Of a stretch of 64,000 bases of DNA, positions 8,553 to 17,797 are shown piece by piece (the stretch's first letter is position 1; each line of letters opens with the position of its first letter). The position numbers and the translations under genes were made by a program. The notes under the pieces were generated by a model, which ran no database searches, had not been told where the DNA came from, and saw nothing but the letters and a program-made list of their open reading frames with translations. Origin of the DNA: Pseudonocardia ammonioxydans (lineage in GTDB: Bacteria > Actinomycetota > Actinomycetes > Mycobacteriales > Pseudonocardiaceae); contig NZ_FOUY01000015.1 in the NCBI RefSeq assembly GCF_900115005.1, forward strand, positions 90,092 to 154,091, written 5' to 3'.

Positions 8553-8575
<23 letters not shown>
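7814..8575 (+). CDS. Phytanoyl-CoA dioxygenase (PhyH)-like Fe(II)/2-oxoglutarate protein
   Basis: This 253-residue protein resembles the PhyH superfamily. It opens with FVRDGYARIPGAF and carries a putative metal triad: HVE (the HxD/E position, near residue 114) and a distal His in the VHPFVVHRAQ segment near residue 205, with a downstream Arg for 2-oxoglutarate. The cupin strands in between (LMLFLYTDVGPDDAPTLLRAGSH) match the family pattern. The HxE in place of the usual HxD is conservative. It follows the broken methyltransferase by 53 bases and may share its transcript. Its 3' end overlaps the convergent SDR by 23 bases. Confidence 0.75.
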
Positions 8576-9314
<739 letters not shown>

Positions 9315-9345
9315 GGGGGAGTCCTTCCTCGTTCCTCGACGGCCG

Positions 9346-10359
9346 TCAGCGCGCCGAGCGGGCCTGCTCGCGCAGGTGGCGGTGCACGCCGTCGTAGGCG
9401 GCGGCGTCCGGGAGCAGCGCCTTCGCGATCTTGGTGACGGCGCTGTAGTTGGTGTCGACGACGTTGGCCAGCGGCGACTCGGCGGCCTGGGTGAGCAGCT
9501 GGTAGGCGTCGAGCCGGTCCAGGCCGTACAGCTCACCCAGCCAGGCGATCATCCCGATCTGGCTGGCCCGCCAGGCGTCCTCCAGCGGCCGCGACGACCC
9601 GACGACGACGTAGTGCGTGTCGGTCTCGATCCGCGGCCAGGCCGGGGCCGGGGCGGTGGGCGAGCCCTTGATCAGGTCGACGATCAGCACCACGTCCATC
9701 GCGCCCTCGACGGCCGTCCCGCAGCTCTCGCCCTCGCCCTGCCGGTAGTGCCCGTCGCCGACGGAGAACAGCGCACCCTCCACATTGACCTGCAGGTAGC
9801 AGGTGGAACCGGCGCGCATCTCCGGGGTGTCCATGTTGCCGCCGAAGACGTCGGGCACCAGCGAGCTGCGGACCTCGCGCCCGGGCGGGGCCACGCCGAC
9901 CGTGCCCAGCATCGGGTTGCACGGCAGCTCGAGACGCAGGTCCGCGCTGGTCGCCTCGAACAGCACGGTGCCCGCGGCGCGGTCGAGCTGGTAGATCCAG
10001 GTGCGCTCGGGCAGCGGCTCGTGCAGCAACGCCGTCCGCTCCGTGACCGACAGCGCCCCGAACAGCGGGATCGTCGTCGACGCGCCCCAGTCCCGGGCCG
10101 GGGTGAGCTCCACGATGTGGATCGCGAGGGTGTCCCCGGGCTCGGCTCCCTCGACGAAGAACGGCCCGGTCTGCGGGTTCACCTCGCTCATGTCGAGGAC
10201 GTCGGTCGCCCGGTCCGATGTGGACGTGATCCGGCCGGAGAAGGCGTCCTCGGTCCACAGTCGCAGGCAGGTGCCGGGTCGTACGCGGCGGGCCGGGGCG
10301 GCGCCGCCGAAGGTCCAGGCGAACTCGTGACGCTCGGGGCGGTACTCGACGACCTGCAT
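9346..10359 (-). CDS. Acetamidase/formamidase (FmdA/AmdA) family protein
   Basis: This 337-residue protein is of the FmdA/AmdA family, which hydrolyses formamide, acetamide or short aliphatic amides to ammonia and the acid. Family segments include the DMSEVNPQTGPFFVEGAEPGD region, the GNMDTPEM segment, and VGDGHYRQGEGESCGTAVEG, which carries the metal or substrate residues. Length matches the shorter bacterial members. An FmdB-type zinc-ribbon gene, the classic partner of formamidase, lies about 1 kb away on the same strand. It is divergent from an AraC regulator 52 bases upstream, which may control it. Confidence 0.88.
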   Translation of the reverse strand: MQVVEYRPERHEFAWTFGGAAPARRVRPGTCLRLWTEDAFSGRITSTSDRATDVLDMSEVNPQTGPFFVEGAEPGDTLAIHIVELTPARDWGASTTIPLFGALSVTERTALLHEPLPERTWIYQLDRAAGTVLFEATSADLRLELPCNPMLGTVGVAPPGREVRSSLVPDVFGGNMDTPEMRAGSTCYLQVNVEGALFSVGDGHYRQGEGESCGTAVEGAMDVVLIVDLIKGSPTAPAPAWPRIETDTHYVVVGSSRPLEDAWRASQIGMIAWLGELYGLDRLDAYQLLTQAAESPLANVVDTNYSAVTKIAKALLPDAAAYDGVHRHLREQARSAR

Positions 10360-10411
10360 CGGGTGATCGTCGCGGGGCCGCCGGAGGAAGGCAAGGGGCT
10401 ACGGTCCGGGG

Positions 10412-10876
10412 GTGCCCGTCGCGCACGCGCTGCTCGCCCACCTGCGGCGGGCCCACGACGAGATCGACCGCCGCTACGCGGAGCCGCTCGACCTGGACGA
10501 GCTGGCGGCCGTCGCCGGGGTGTCGAAGTACCACTTCCTGCGCTGCTTCACCGCGGTCTACGGCCACACCCCGGCCGCGATGCTGACCCGCCGCCGGATC
10601 GAGCGGGCGCAGGACCTGCTGCGGTCGACCAACCTCACCGTCACCGAGGTCTGCACCGTCGTCGGCTACTCCTCGCTCGGCTCGTTCAGCTCGCGGTTCC
10701 GCCGGCTGGTCGGCGTGAGCCCGTCGGCCTACCAGGCCCGCTGGTCGGAGCGCGGCGCGCCGCGGATCCCCGGCTGCTGGGTGTTCATGCGCGGCCTGTC
10801 GGACACCGCACTCCCGGACACCGCACTCCCGGACACCGCAATTCCGGAGAAGCCCGCGGACACCGACCGGCGCTAG
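10412..10876 (+). CDS. AraC-family regulator, DNA-binding domain only
   Basis: This 154-residue protein consists almost entirely of an AraC/XylS double helix-turn-helix (about residues 5-108, with LAAVAGVSKYHFLRCF and TEVCTVVGYSSLGSFSSRFR). There is no N-terminal ligand domain. The C-terminus ends in three near-identical 5-residue units (DTALP, DTALP, DTAIP) from a 15-bp tandem repeat. It starts with GTG. A VOC protein gene follows 9 bases downstream, a frequent AraC/VOC pairing in actinomycetes. It could regulate itself, the VOC gene and the divergent amidase. Confidence 0.88.
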   Translation: MPVAHALLAHLRRAHDEIDRRYAEPLDLDELAAVAGVSKYHFLRCFTAVYGHTPAAMLTRRRIERAQDLLRSTNLTVTEVCTVVGYSSLGSFSSRFRRLVGVSPSAYQARWSERGAPRIPGCWVFMRGLSDTALPDTALPDTAIPEKPADTDRR

Positions 10877-10885
10877 CGTCCGGGC

Positions 10886-11323
10886 ATGCTCACCAACATC
10901 TCGCTGGTCACGCTCTACGTCACCGACCAGGACGCGAGCAAGCGCTTCTACTGCGACGTCCTCGGCTTCGTCGAGGGCACCGACGTCAGCATGGGCGACG
11001 GGTTCCGCTGGGTCACCGTGCACCATCCCGACCACCCGGAGCTGGAGGTCGCCCTCATGACGCCCGGACCGCCGCTGGACGAGCAGATGGCGCAGGCCGT
11101 CTCGCGCTCGCTCGCGGCCGGACGGATGGGCGGGTTCGGGCTGACCACCGACGACTGTCACGGCGACCACGCGAAGCTCTCGGCACAGGGCGTCGAGTTC
11201 CCGCAGCCGCCGTCGGACCGGCCCTACGGCATCGAGGCCGTCATGCGGGACAACTCGGGCAACTGGCTGGTGCTGGTCGAGCCGCGCCCCTACGACGGCT
11301 CGGACTTCCCGCACGCCACGTGA
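10886..11323 (+). CDS. VOC-superfamily (glyoxalase/bleomycin resistance-like) protein
   Basis: This 145-residue protein has the two beta-alpha-beta-beta-beta modules of the vicinal oxygen chelate fold, with LVTLYVTDQDASKRFYCDVLGF at the N-terminus and IEAVMRDNSGNWLVLVEP at the C-terminus. Metal ligands are likely a His/Glu set, including the ELEVALM strand. Substrates in this superfamily range from methylglyoxal adducts to catechols and antibiotics, so the function stays open. It is co-transcribed with the AraC-type gene (9-base gap). Confidence 0.87.
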   Translation: MLTNISLVTLYVTDQDASKRFYCDVLGFVEGTDVSMGDGFRWVTVHHPDHPELEVALMTPGPPLDEQMAQAVSRSLAAGRMGGFGLTTDDCHGDHAKLSAQGVEFPQPPSDRPYGIEAVMRDNSGNWLVLVEPRPYDGSDFPHAT

Positions 11324-11408
11324 CCCGGCGCCGCACACGTTCCCTCGGCGCCGCACGAGGCGGGAGTTGTGCGGGGCCCTCGGGTCCTGTGCGGCGCGGT
11401 CGCGGTCG

Positions 11409-11846
11409 TCAGGTTGCGGGCGTGTCGCCGGTGCGGCGGGCGCGACTGGCCTCGGCCGCGGCCTGGGTGGCGTCCTTGCTGGTCGCCGCGCGGCTCGCGA
11501 GCTCCTTGTAGGTCAGCGGCTTGCGTTCGAACCGGCCCTCGTGCGCGGCGATCGCGTCCCGGTGCTCGTGGTGCTCGGGGTGGCGGGACTCGAACTCCTG
11601 GCGGGCCTCCACGGTGCGGCGCCAGTGCGTGATCGTGTCCCGGTCGCCGCTGTTGAGCCCCTCCCAGGACTGCGGCGCCGACGACATCGACGGCGGCGGT
11701 GCCGCGCGGCCGTGCACCGCGGGCGACGGCGGGCGCCGCCGGGTCTCGGCCCCGCAGTCCGGGCACGCGGGCGCGGGGGACGACCAGGACGGCACCATCA
11801 GCTCGAAGCGGGTGCCGCAGGAGCAGGTGTAGTCGTAGACCGGCAC
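11409..11846 (-). CDS. fmdB: FmdB-family zinc-ribbon protein
   Basis: This 145-residue protein starts MPVYDYTCSCGTRFE and has a second knuckle, CPDCG, which gives the CxC...CxxC zinc ribbon of the FmdB/CxxC_CXXC_SSSS family. FmdB was named as a regulator linked to formamidase, although in most bacteria its role is unclear. The long hydrophilic C-terminal tail (about 100 residues, rich in Glu, Arg and Ala) is larger than in the minimal family. It starts with GTG behind GGAAGGAG. It lies near, but not next to, the formamidase-type gene. Confidence 0.85.
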   Translation of the reverse strand: MPVYDYTCSCGTRFELMVPSWSSPAPACPDCGAETRRRPPSPAVHGRAAPPPSMSSAPQSWEGLNSGDRDTITHWRRTVEARQEFESRHPEHHEHRDAIAAHEGRFERKPLTYKELASRAATSKDATQAAAEASRARRTGDTPAT

Positions 11847-11919
11847 GCGGTCTCCTTCCGGGATGAGCGGGACGGCACCGGCCCGGCCGCGGAACGCCGC
11901 GGCCGGGCCGGGACGCGGC

Positions 11920-12738
11920 TCAGGTGTAGTAGTTGCCCGGCCCCGTGCGGAGCTCCTTGATCTGGTTCGCGTCGTGGCCGAAGACGACGGTCGCGTCGGT
12001 CCGCTCCTGGATCCCGCGGATCTTGTCGACCGAGTTGAACCAGGCCACGGTGTCGTAGACGATGCCGGCCGCGATCGGCGGCGGGCCGTAGGACTCCTTG
12101 AGGTACAGCGAGTCCGAGGCGAAGATCATCGTGCCGGCGTCGGCGAGGTCGACCTGCAGGCTCATCGTGCCCCAGGTGTGGCCGGGCGTCCGCAGCAACG
12201 TGACCCCGGGCAGGAGCTCGGTGTCCTCGCCGATCGTGTCGAGCTGCAGCGTGTCGTAGTCCGACTTGATGTGCGCACCCTTGTTGTGGCCGTCGAAGGA
12301 GAACGCGCCCTCCTTCTCCGCCTCGTCCACGATGATCTTCGTGTCGGCCTTCTCCCAGAACTTGGCGTTGGCCGCGTGATCCAGGTGCAGGTGCGAGAGC
12401 ACCAGGTAGTCGATGTCGTTGGGCTCGAGGTTCAGCTGCTTGAGCCGGGAGTCCAGCCAGTCCTCCTCGGCGGCGGCGTCGACCGGGAAGAACTGGCCCA
12501 GCCCGGACGGGGCCCAGCGGGTCTCCCAGTCGCGGGGGACACCGGCGTCCCACATCAGCTTCTGCCCGTTCGGGTGCTCGATGTAGACGACGTGGGTGGG
12601 CACCTCCACCCAGTCCCGCGACTTGTCCGGCTGCTGCTGCGTCGCCATCCGGGACGGGTCGATCAGCAGCCAAGTGAGGTCGGCATGCATGGTGCCGGTC
12701 GGGAGGATCGTGACCTTGATCTTGTCGTTGTCGGACAT
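11920..12738 (-). CDS. MBL-fold metallo-hydrolase (AHL lactonase-like)
   Basis: This 272-residue metallo-beta-lactamase-fold protein has HLHLDH, the HxHxDH zinc motif, near residue 115. It also has TPGHTWG (third ligand), FASD (bridging Asp) and VVFGHD (final His). The long N-terminal loop and overall order match the N-acyl-homoserine lactonase (AiiA/AttM) subgroup, so lactone hydrolysis and possible quorum quenching is a reasonable guess. I chose ATG 12738 (MSDNDKIK) because GAGGAGAG lies just upstream. It stands alone, divergent from a YciO gene. Confidence 0.88.
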   Translation of the reverse strand: MSDNDKIKVTILPTGTMHADLTWLLIDPSRMATQQQPDKSRDWVEVPTHVVYIEHPNGQKLMWDAGVPRDWETRWAPSGLGQFFPVDAAAEEDWLDSRLKQLNLEPNDIDYLVLSHLHLDHAANAKFWEKADTKIIVDEAEKEGAFSFDGHNKGAHIKSDYDTLQLDTIGEDTELLPGVTLLRTPGHTWGTMSLQVDLADAGTMIFASDSLYLKESYGPPPIAAGIVYDTVAWFNSVDKIRGIQERTDATVVFGHDANQIKELRTGPGNYYT

Positions 12739-12883
12739 CGCTCTCCTCGTCGAGTGCGTGCGTCCCGGAGGACCCGGTCGCGGTGCCGATGGTCTCGTGC
12801 CGGTGTTCGCCGAGCGGACAGGTGCACCCTGCCGCATGCGTCGTGCGGGCGACAAGCCGAGATCATCGTGGCAGGCTGCGGGA

Positions 12884-13504
12884 ATGGCGAGGTACTACGA
12901 CGTGCACCCGCAGAACCCCCAGCCCCGCAGCATCGGTCAGGTCGTCGGACTCGTCCGCGAGGGCGGCCTGATCGCCTACCCGACCGACTCGTGTTTCGCG
13001 CTCGGCTGCTCGCTGGGCAACCGGGACGGGCTGGAGCGGATCCGCCGGATCCGCAAGCTCGACGACAAGCACCACTTCACCCTGGTCTGCGCCGAGTTCG
13101 CCCAGCTGGGCCAGTTCGTGCACATCTCCAACTCGGTGTTCCGCGCGGTCAAGGCCTCGACCCCGGGCAGCTTCACGTTCATCCTCCCGGCCACCAAGGA
13201 GGTGCCGCGCCAGCTGCTGCACCCGAAGAAGAAGACCGTCGGCGTGCGCATCCCGCAGCACGCCACCACCCAGGCGCTGCTGGCGGAGCTGGGCGAGCCG
13301 CTGCTGTCGTCGACGCTGCTGCTGCCCGGCCACGACGAGCCGCTGACCCAGGGCTGGGAGATCAAGGAGGAGCTGGAGAACCAGGTGGACGCCGTGATCG
13401 ACTCCGGGGACTGCGGGACGGAGCCGACGACCGTGGTGGACCTCTCCGGGGACGAGCCGGAGATCATCCGCACCGGGGCGGGCGACCCCTCCCGGTTCGA
13501 GTGA
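12884..13504 (+). CDS. YciO/Sua5/YrdC-type (L-threonylcarbamoyladenylate synthase-like) protein
   Basis: This 206-residue YrdC-fold protein has the same length as E. coli YciO. The N-terminal VGLVREGGLIAYPTDSCFALGC and RIRKLDDKHHFTLVC match the KxR-SxN core of the family. Closeness to YciO, rather than TsaC/Sua5, is suggested by the KKKTVGVRIP region. The family binds RNA and ATP, and TsaC members make threonylcarbamoyl-AMP for tRNA t6A; YciO's own role is less clear. The ATG at 12884 gives the normal family N-terminus. Confidence 0.88.
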   Translation: MARYYDVHPQNPQPRSIGQVVGLVREGGLIAYPTDSCFALGCSLGNRDGLERIRRIRKLDDKHHFTLVCAEFAQLGQFVHISNSVFRAVKASTPGSFTFILPATKEVPRQLLHPKKKTVGVRIPQHATTQALLAELGEPLLSSTLLLPGHDEPLTQGWEIKEELENQVDAVIDSGDCGTEPTTVVDLSGDEPEIIRTGAGDPSRFE

Positions 13505-13791
13505 ATCCCGACGTCGCGCCGCTGGTGGGACGCCTGTGCCGGGCGCGCCCCGGTGGCGGCCCGTCGCGGTGGGACGGCCGCCGGTCGTCCTCTCGCCGAC
13601 CGGCGGCCGAGCCGCCCGGGGGTCCGGGGCCGCCCGGCCCCACGTGGTCCACCGCCCACCGCACGAGGGCCGGTGGAAGGCCCGCCGCCGCGTAGGCTCC
13701 GTGAGCGACCCTGCCCGGCCCGGTCCCCGCACGGGCCGGGCGAACGGCGCCCGCGCCCGGGCGCCCTACCTGCCGTTCGGAGGACGATCGC

Positions 13792-15801
13792 GTGGCGCGT
13801 GACGACCCGCCGTACAGCCCGTCCGGTCCCTCGGGTTCCCGGGAGGACGCACCGGGCCGGCCGGGCGAGGGCGCCGGCGGCGACGCCGTGCTCGCCGCCA
13901 TCGCCTACCGGCTGCGTGCCCGTTCCGAGCGCCAGCAGCTGCTCACCGAGCGCCTGCGCAGCGGTGAGCTGCGTCCCGGCGCGCTCGCCGACCTCGCCGA
14001 GCTCGCCGGGGCCGCCCGTCGCGGGGTCCGGGACGGCGACCACATCCTCGTCCTGGCCGGCGCGGCGCAGGGGCACCGTCCGGTCACCCCGCCGACCCCG
14101 CTCGGGCAGGCGCTGAACACCGTCGTGGCGGCGAGCGAGGCCGCCTCGCGCACCGTCGTCCTCCCGACCCCGAGCGTCTCGCTCGACGCGACGGCCGAAC
14201 CGGTCCTCGGCCAGATCCTCGCCGAGCTGCTCGCCCACGCCGCCGGCGCGACGCCGCCGGGGGAGCGGCTCGAGCTGCACACCCGCTGGGGGCCCGACGG
14301 CGGTGTCGTCCTGGAGCTGCAGTGCGCGTCGGCGCCGCACTACCGGACCCCGATCGACGAGCTCGACCGTGCCCTGAACACGGCCACGCCGGCCGGACCG
14401 GTCGCACCGCAGGAGATCGGGCTGCACGTCGCCGCGCGGCTGGCCCGCGCGATCGGCGGCCGGCTCGGGGTCCGTGGCCCGGCCGGGAACACCGCGCTCA
14501 CGCCGGTCGCCGTGCTGCAGCTGCCGTCGTCGGTGATCGGGGGCGGGCAGGCGCCCGCGCCGGCCGCCGAGACCGAGCCCGACCAGCAGCTGCCGCCGAC
14601 CGCGGCGATGCCGCGCCCGCCCGCACCCGCGCCCGGTCCACCGGCCGAGGCGCCGTGGCCGCCCCCGCAGCACGAGCGGGCGGTCCCGGCGGAGGACCCG
14701 GTGCCGGACCGCGCGCCCCCGGCCCCCACCGCGGGCTCGGACGGGGACGCCGCTGCGGGCGGTCTGCCGCGGCGCTCGGCGCGCGCCCGCCCGTCGGGAA
14801 TCGCCGGCGCGACCCCGTTCGGGGCGCCGGAGGGCCGCAACGGCTCCGCCCGGGCGGACGGTGCCGCGCCCGAGGGGCAGGCCGCTGTGGACCCGTTCGC
14901 GCCGAGCGGGCCACCCCCCACCGCGCCGCCGCCCGCCGCGCCGCCGCTGTCCCCGGACTCCACCGGCCAGCCGGGCTCGCCGGGACAGCCGGGCTCGGCC
15001 GGTCATCAGGGCCATGCCGGGCAGCAGAGCCGTGCCGGACAGCCGGGCCACGCCGGGCAGCAGGGGGTCCCAGGACAGCAGGGGATTCCGGGACAGCAGG
15101 GGCATCCCGGGCAGCCGGGTCCCGCAGCGCAGCCCGGTTTCCCGGGGCAGCACGGTACGGAGCGCCCGCCGAACGGGGCGCCGTGGCCCGGGGCCGCCGA
15201 CGGACCGGCCCGCGACGACGCCCAGCCGGCCACCGAGGCACTGCCCGTCTCCGGTGCGCCCCGCTCGACCCCGCCGGACGAGCTCTTCGGTCCCTTCGAC
15301 TCGGAGGTGCCGGTCCCGGTGGACGACACCGACGATCCGCCGATCTTCGCGGCGGTCGCGTCGGCCTGGTTCCGGGAATCGGCGTCGCCCGAGACGGCCG
15401 GGCTGCCGGTCCACGGTGGCCCCTCGGCGCGTGCGGAGAACTGGCGCACGCCCGGTGACGCGGAGTTCGATGCGGCCCGGATCCGCGCCGACCGCGTCGT
15501 CGACCTGCCGACCACGGCGCAGGGCCTGCCCCAGCGGCTGCCCGGGCAGGCGATGGTGCCCCCGTCCTGGCGGGAGACGCCGAACGCCCAGCCGAGCGGG
15601 TCCCGGGAACGGCAGCCCGACCGGGTCCGCAACCGGCTGGCCAGCTACCAGCGCGGCCTGAAGGAGGGCAGGCACCGGGCGGCCGAGGAGCACCCCGAAC
15701 CGGTCCCGCAGCCGGTCAACGGGCAGCCGGCCAACGGGCACACCGCCAACGGCCACGGCGGCCACGGGCTGAACGGCGAGGGCGGCCGCAACGCGGGCTG
15801 A
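13792..15801 (+). CDS. Orphan HATPase-like protein with collagen-like and low-complexity C-terminal region
   Basis: This 669-residue protein has an ordered N-terminal part (about residues 30-245) that resembles the dimerisation and ATPase region of actinomycete nitrate/nitrite-sensor-type histidine kinases: LRARSERQQLLTERLRSGEL, then EIGLHVAARLARAIGGRLGVRG as a degenerate G-box region. No sensor, HAMP or clear phospho-acceptor His is seen. Residues 250-390 are Pro/Ala-rich, and 392-457 hold 22 collagen-like triplets of the Gly-x-y type, rich in GQQ and GQP. The C-terminal 150 residues are polar. Usual partners (roadblock, DUF742, GTPase) are not adjacent. GTG start. Function unknown. Confidence 0.65.
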   Translation: MARDDPPYSPSGPSGSREDAPGRPGEGAGGDAVLAAIAYRLRARSERQQLLTERLRSGELRPGALADLAELAGAARRGVRDGDHILVLAGAAQGHRPVTPPTPLGQALNTVVAASEAASRTVVLPTPSVSLDATAEPVLGQILAELLAHAAGATPPGERLELHTRWGPDGGVVLELQCASAPHYRTPIDELDRALNTATPAGPVAPQEIGLHVAARLARAIGGRLGVRGPAGNTALTPVAVLQLPSSVIGGGQAPAPAAETEPDQQLPPTAAMPRPPAPAPGPPAEAPWPPPQHERAVPAEDPVPDRAPPAPTAGSDGDAAAGGLPRRSARARPSGIAGATPFGAPEGRNGSARADGAAPEGQAAVDPFAPSGPPPTAPPPAAPPLSPDSTGQPGSPGQPGSAGHQGHAGQQSRAGQPGHAGQQGVPGQQGIPGQQGHPGQPGPAAQPGFPGQHGTERPPNGAPWPGAADGPARDDAQPATEALPVSGAPRSTPPDELFGPFDSEVPVPVDDTDDPPIFAAVASAWFRESASPETAGLPVHGGPSARAENWRTPGDAEFDAARIRADRVVDLPTTAQGLPQRLPGQAMVPPSWRETPNAQPSGSRERQPDRVRNRLASYQRGLKEGRHRAAEEHPEPVPQPVNGQPANGHTANGHGGHGLNGEGGRNAG

Positions 15802-15971
15802 GCGTTGCCCGTGCTCGCTCGTACCGGACCCGAGTACCGGACCGCTCGTACCGAGCGGGCCGCGGGCCGGGCCCAGCCGGCCGCGTGGGCCGTGCGCCGG
15901 CGCGGCCGATCAGCCGAACGCCGCCCCGGCCCACCCGGTCGAGTGGGCTGTGCTCCGGACGGTGTGGGCGA

Positions 15972-16955
15972 TCAGCCGGACGTGCCCCCGGCCCACCCGG
16001 CCGGGTCGTCCCAGGCCTGCAGCGTGCGGTCGCTGTCGAACCGGCGGCGCAGGCCGGTCACCGGGTCGTCGAACTCCAGTGACCGCGAGAGCAGCTGCAA
16101 CGGGCGGGTGAAGTCGCCGTCCGCGCGCCGGCGCAGCTCGGGGTAGACGTCGTCGCCGAGGATCGGCACGCCCAGCTCGGACAGGTGCACCCGCAGCTGG
16201 TGGGTGCGCCCGGTGCGCGGATGCAGCCGGTACCGGGCCAGGCCGTCGCGGTGCGTGTCGAGCTCGATCCGGGTCTCGGCGTTCGGCACGCCGGGTTCGG
16301 TCCGGGCTGCGAACACCCCCGTCCGTTTCACGATCCGCGACGTCACGGTGCGCGGCAGCTCCAGCGCCGGGTCGTGCGGGGCGAGGGCCTCGTAGGTCTT
16401 GCGCACCCGGCCGTCGGCGAACAGCGTCTGGTACGCCCCGCGCAGCTCCGGACGCTTCACCAGCAGCAGCACCCCCGCGGTGGCCCGGTCGAGCCGGTGC
16501 GCCGGGCTCAGCTCGGGCAGTCCCAGCTCGTGCCGGAGCCGGACGAGCACCGTCTGCCGGACGTGGCTGCCGCGCGGGATGGTGGCCAGGAAGTGCGGCT
16601 TGTCGACGACCACGACGTCGTCGTCGGCGTGCAGGATCTCGATCGGGAACGGGACCTCGGCCTCGTCGGGCGCCTCGCGGTGCAGCCACAGCGTCGTCGA
16701 CGGGGTGAACACCGTGGCCGCGTCCAGCGGGCCCGCCGCGGTCGCGATCTCCCCGGCGGCGATCATCGCGTCGATCCGGGCCGGACCGACGTGCGGGAAC
16801 CGGTCGGCGAGGTGCTCGCGCATCGTGGTCCACGGCCCGTCCGGCGGGGTGCGCAGCCGGGCCGGGGCGAGGCCGTCGCGCGGCGGCAGCGGGGACGTCT
16901 CGCGGGCGGCGGCCCGGCGGCGGGCGGCGCGGCCGCGTCCGGGGCGGGGGCTCAC
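15972..16955 (-). CDS. RluA-family pseudouridine synthase
   Basis: This protein of 327 residues carries the RluA catalytic motif HRLDRATAG (Asp nucleophile) near residue 155. Supporting segments are the VVVVDKPHFLATIP strand, RKTYEAL, and LHPRTGRTHQLRVHL. The N-terminal extension is Arg-rich and could bind RNA. The enzyme converts specific uridines in 23S rRNA or tRNA to pseudouridine. I chose the GTG at 16955; longer starts only add low-complexity sequence. Its 3' end is duplicated imperfectly just downstream (about 15905-15965). Confidence 0.88.
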   Translation of the reverse strand: MSPRPGRGRAARRRAAARETSPLPPRDGLAPARLRTPPDGPWTTMREHLADRFPHVGPARIDAMIAAGEIATAAGPLDAATVFTPSTTLWLHREAPDEAEVPFPIEILHADDDVVVVDKPHFLATIPRGSHVRQTVLVRLRHELGLPELSPAHRLDRATAGVLLLVKRPELRGAYQTLFADGRVRKTYEALAPHDPALELPRTVTSRIVKRTGVFAARTEPGVPNAETRIELDTHRDGLARYRLHPRTGRTHQLRVHLSELGVPILGDDVYPELRRRADGDFTRPLQLLSRSLEFDDPVTGLRRRFDSDRTLQAWDDPAGWAGGTSG

Positions 16956-17071
16956 GGATGTCCACGGTAGGGCGCCCGGGCTCACGGGGGCCCGGGCGGG
17001 CGGTGCCGTCGGTGCGTCGGTGCGGCACCTCACGCGCGGGACGGCCGCCGGGATCCGTAGCATCGCGCACC

Positions 17072-17692
17072 GTGACCTGGGCGTCCTACGGTGCGTACCT
17101 GCTGATCGTCGTCGGGCTGGTGCTGATGCCCGGCCCCGACACCTTCGTGCTGCTGCGGTCCTCCGTGGCCGGGGGCCGCCGGGCCGGGCTGCTGACGGCG
17201 GCCGGCGTGTTCGCCGGGAACGTGCTGCAGGGCTCGGCCGCGGCGTTCGGTCTGGGTGTGCTGATCGCGCAGTCGCACACGGCGTTCACCGTCATCCGCT
17301 GGGCCGGGGTCGGCTACCTGTGCGTGCTCGGTGTGCAGGCGCTGCGGGCCGCCCGCCGCGGCGACTACCCGGACCTCACCACCGGCGGGGCACGGGTGCG
17401 CGCCCACCGTTCCCTGCTGCTGGGGTTCGGCTCGAACGTCACCAACCCGAAGGTCCTGGTCATGTACCTGTCGGTGCTGCCGCAGTTCCTGGTGCCCGGG
17501 GTGACGACGACCGTGGACGCGCTGTTGCTCGCCGTCACCGTCGCGGTGCTGGGCGGGATCTACCAGTCCGGCCTCGTGCTGGCGGTGCACCGGGCGCGCG
17601 GCTGGTTCTCCCGGCGCCGGGTGCGCCGGGCCGGCGACGTCGTCGCCGGTGTGGCGCTGCTCGGCTTCGGTGGGGCACTGGCCGCGGGCTGA
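17072..17692 (+). CDS. LysE-family translocator
   Basis: This 206-residue membrane protein has six predicted helices, the standard LysE/RhtB size. MPGPDTFVLL at about residue 17 is the family signature in the first helix, and GFGSNVTNPKVLVMYLSVLPQF in the middle is the second conserved block. Members export amino acids or homoserine lactones. The substrate is not evident. The GTG at 17072 puts the first helix right at the N-terminus. Its start lies 117 bases from the divergent RluA gene. Confidence 0.88.
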   Translation: MTWASYGAYLLIVVGLVLMPGPDTFVLLRSSVAGGRRAGLLTAAGVFAGNVLQGSAAAFGLGVLIAQSHTAFTVIRWAGVGYLCVLGVQALRAARRGDYPDLTTGGARVRAHRSLLLGFGSNVTNPKVLVMYLSVLPQFLVPGVTTTVDALLLAVTVAVLGGIYQSGLVLAVHRARGWFSRRRVRRAGDVVAGVALLGFGGALAAG

Positions 17693-17797
17693 CCCCGTCC
17701 TCCACCGGCTCCGCGCCGGCCGGGGCGCGACGCGCTTGCCCGCATGGTGGGTATATGTTCATCATGTGAGGCGACACCGGCGTCGAAACGGGGGACC

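Noticed and set aside
12976..15765. Very long minus-strand open frame (about 929 codons) opposite the HATPase-like gene
   Set aside because: It lies antisense to two well-supported genes, has no family similarity, and such long frames are expected by chance at this GC content.
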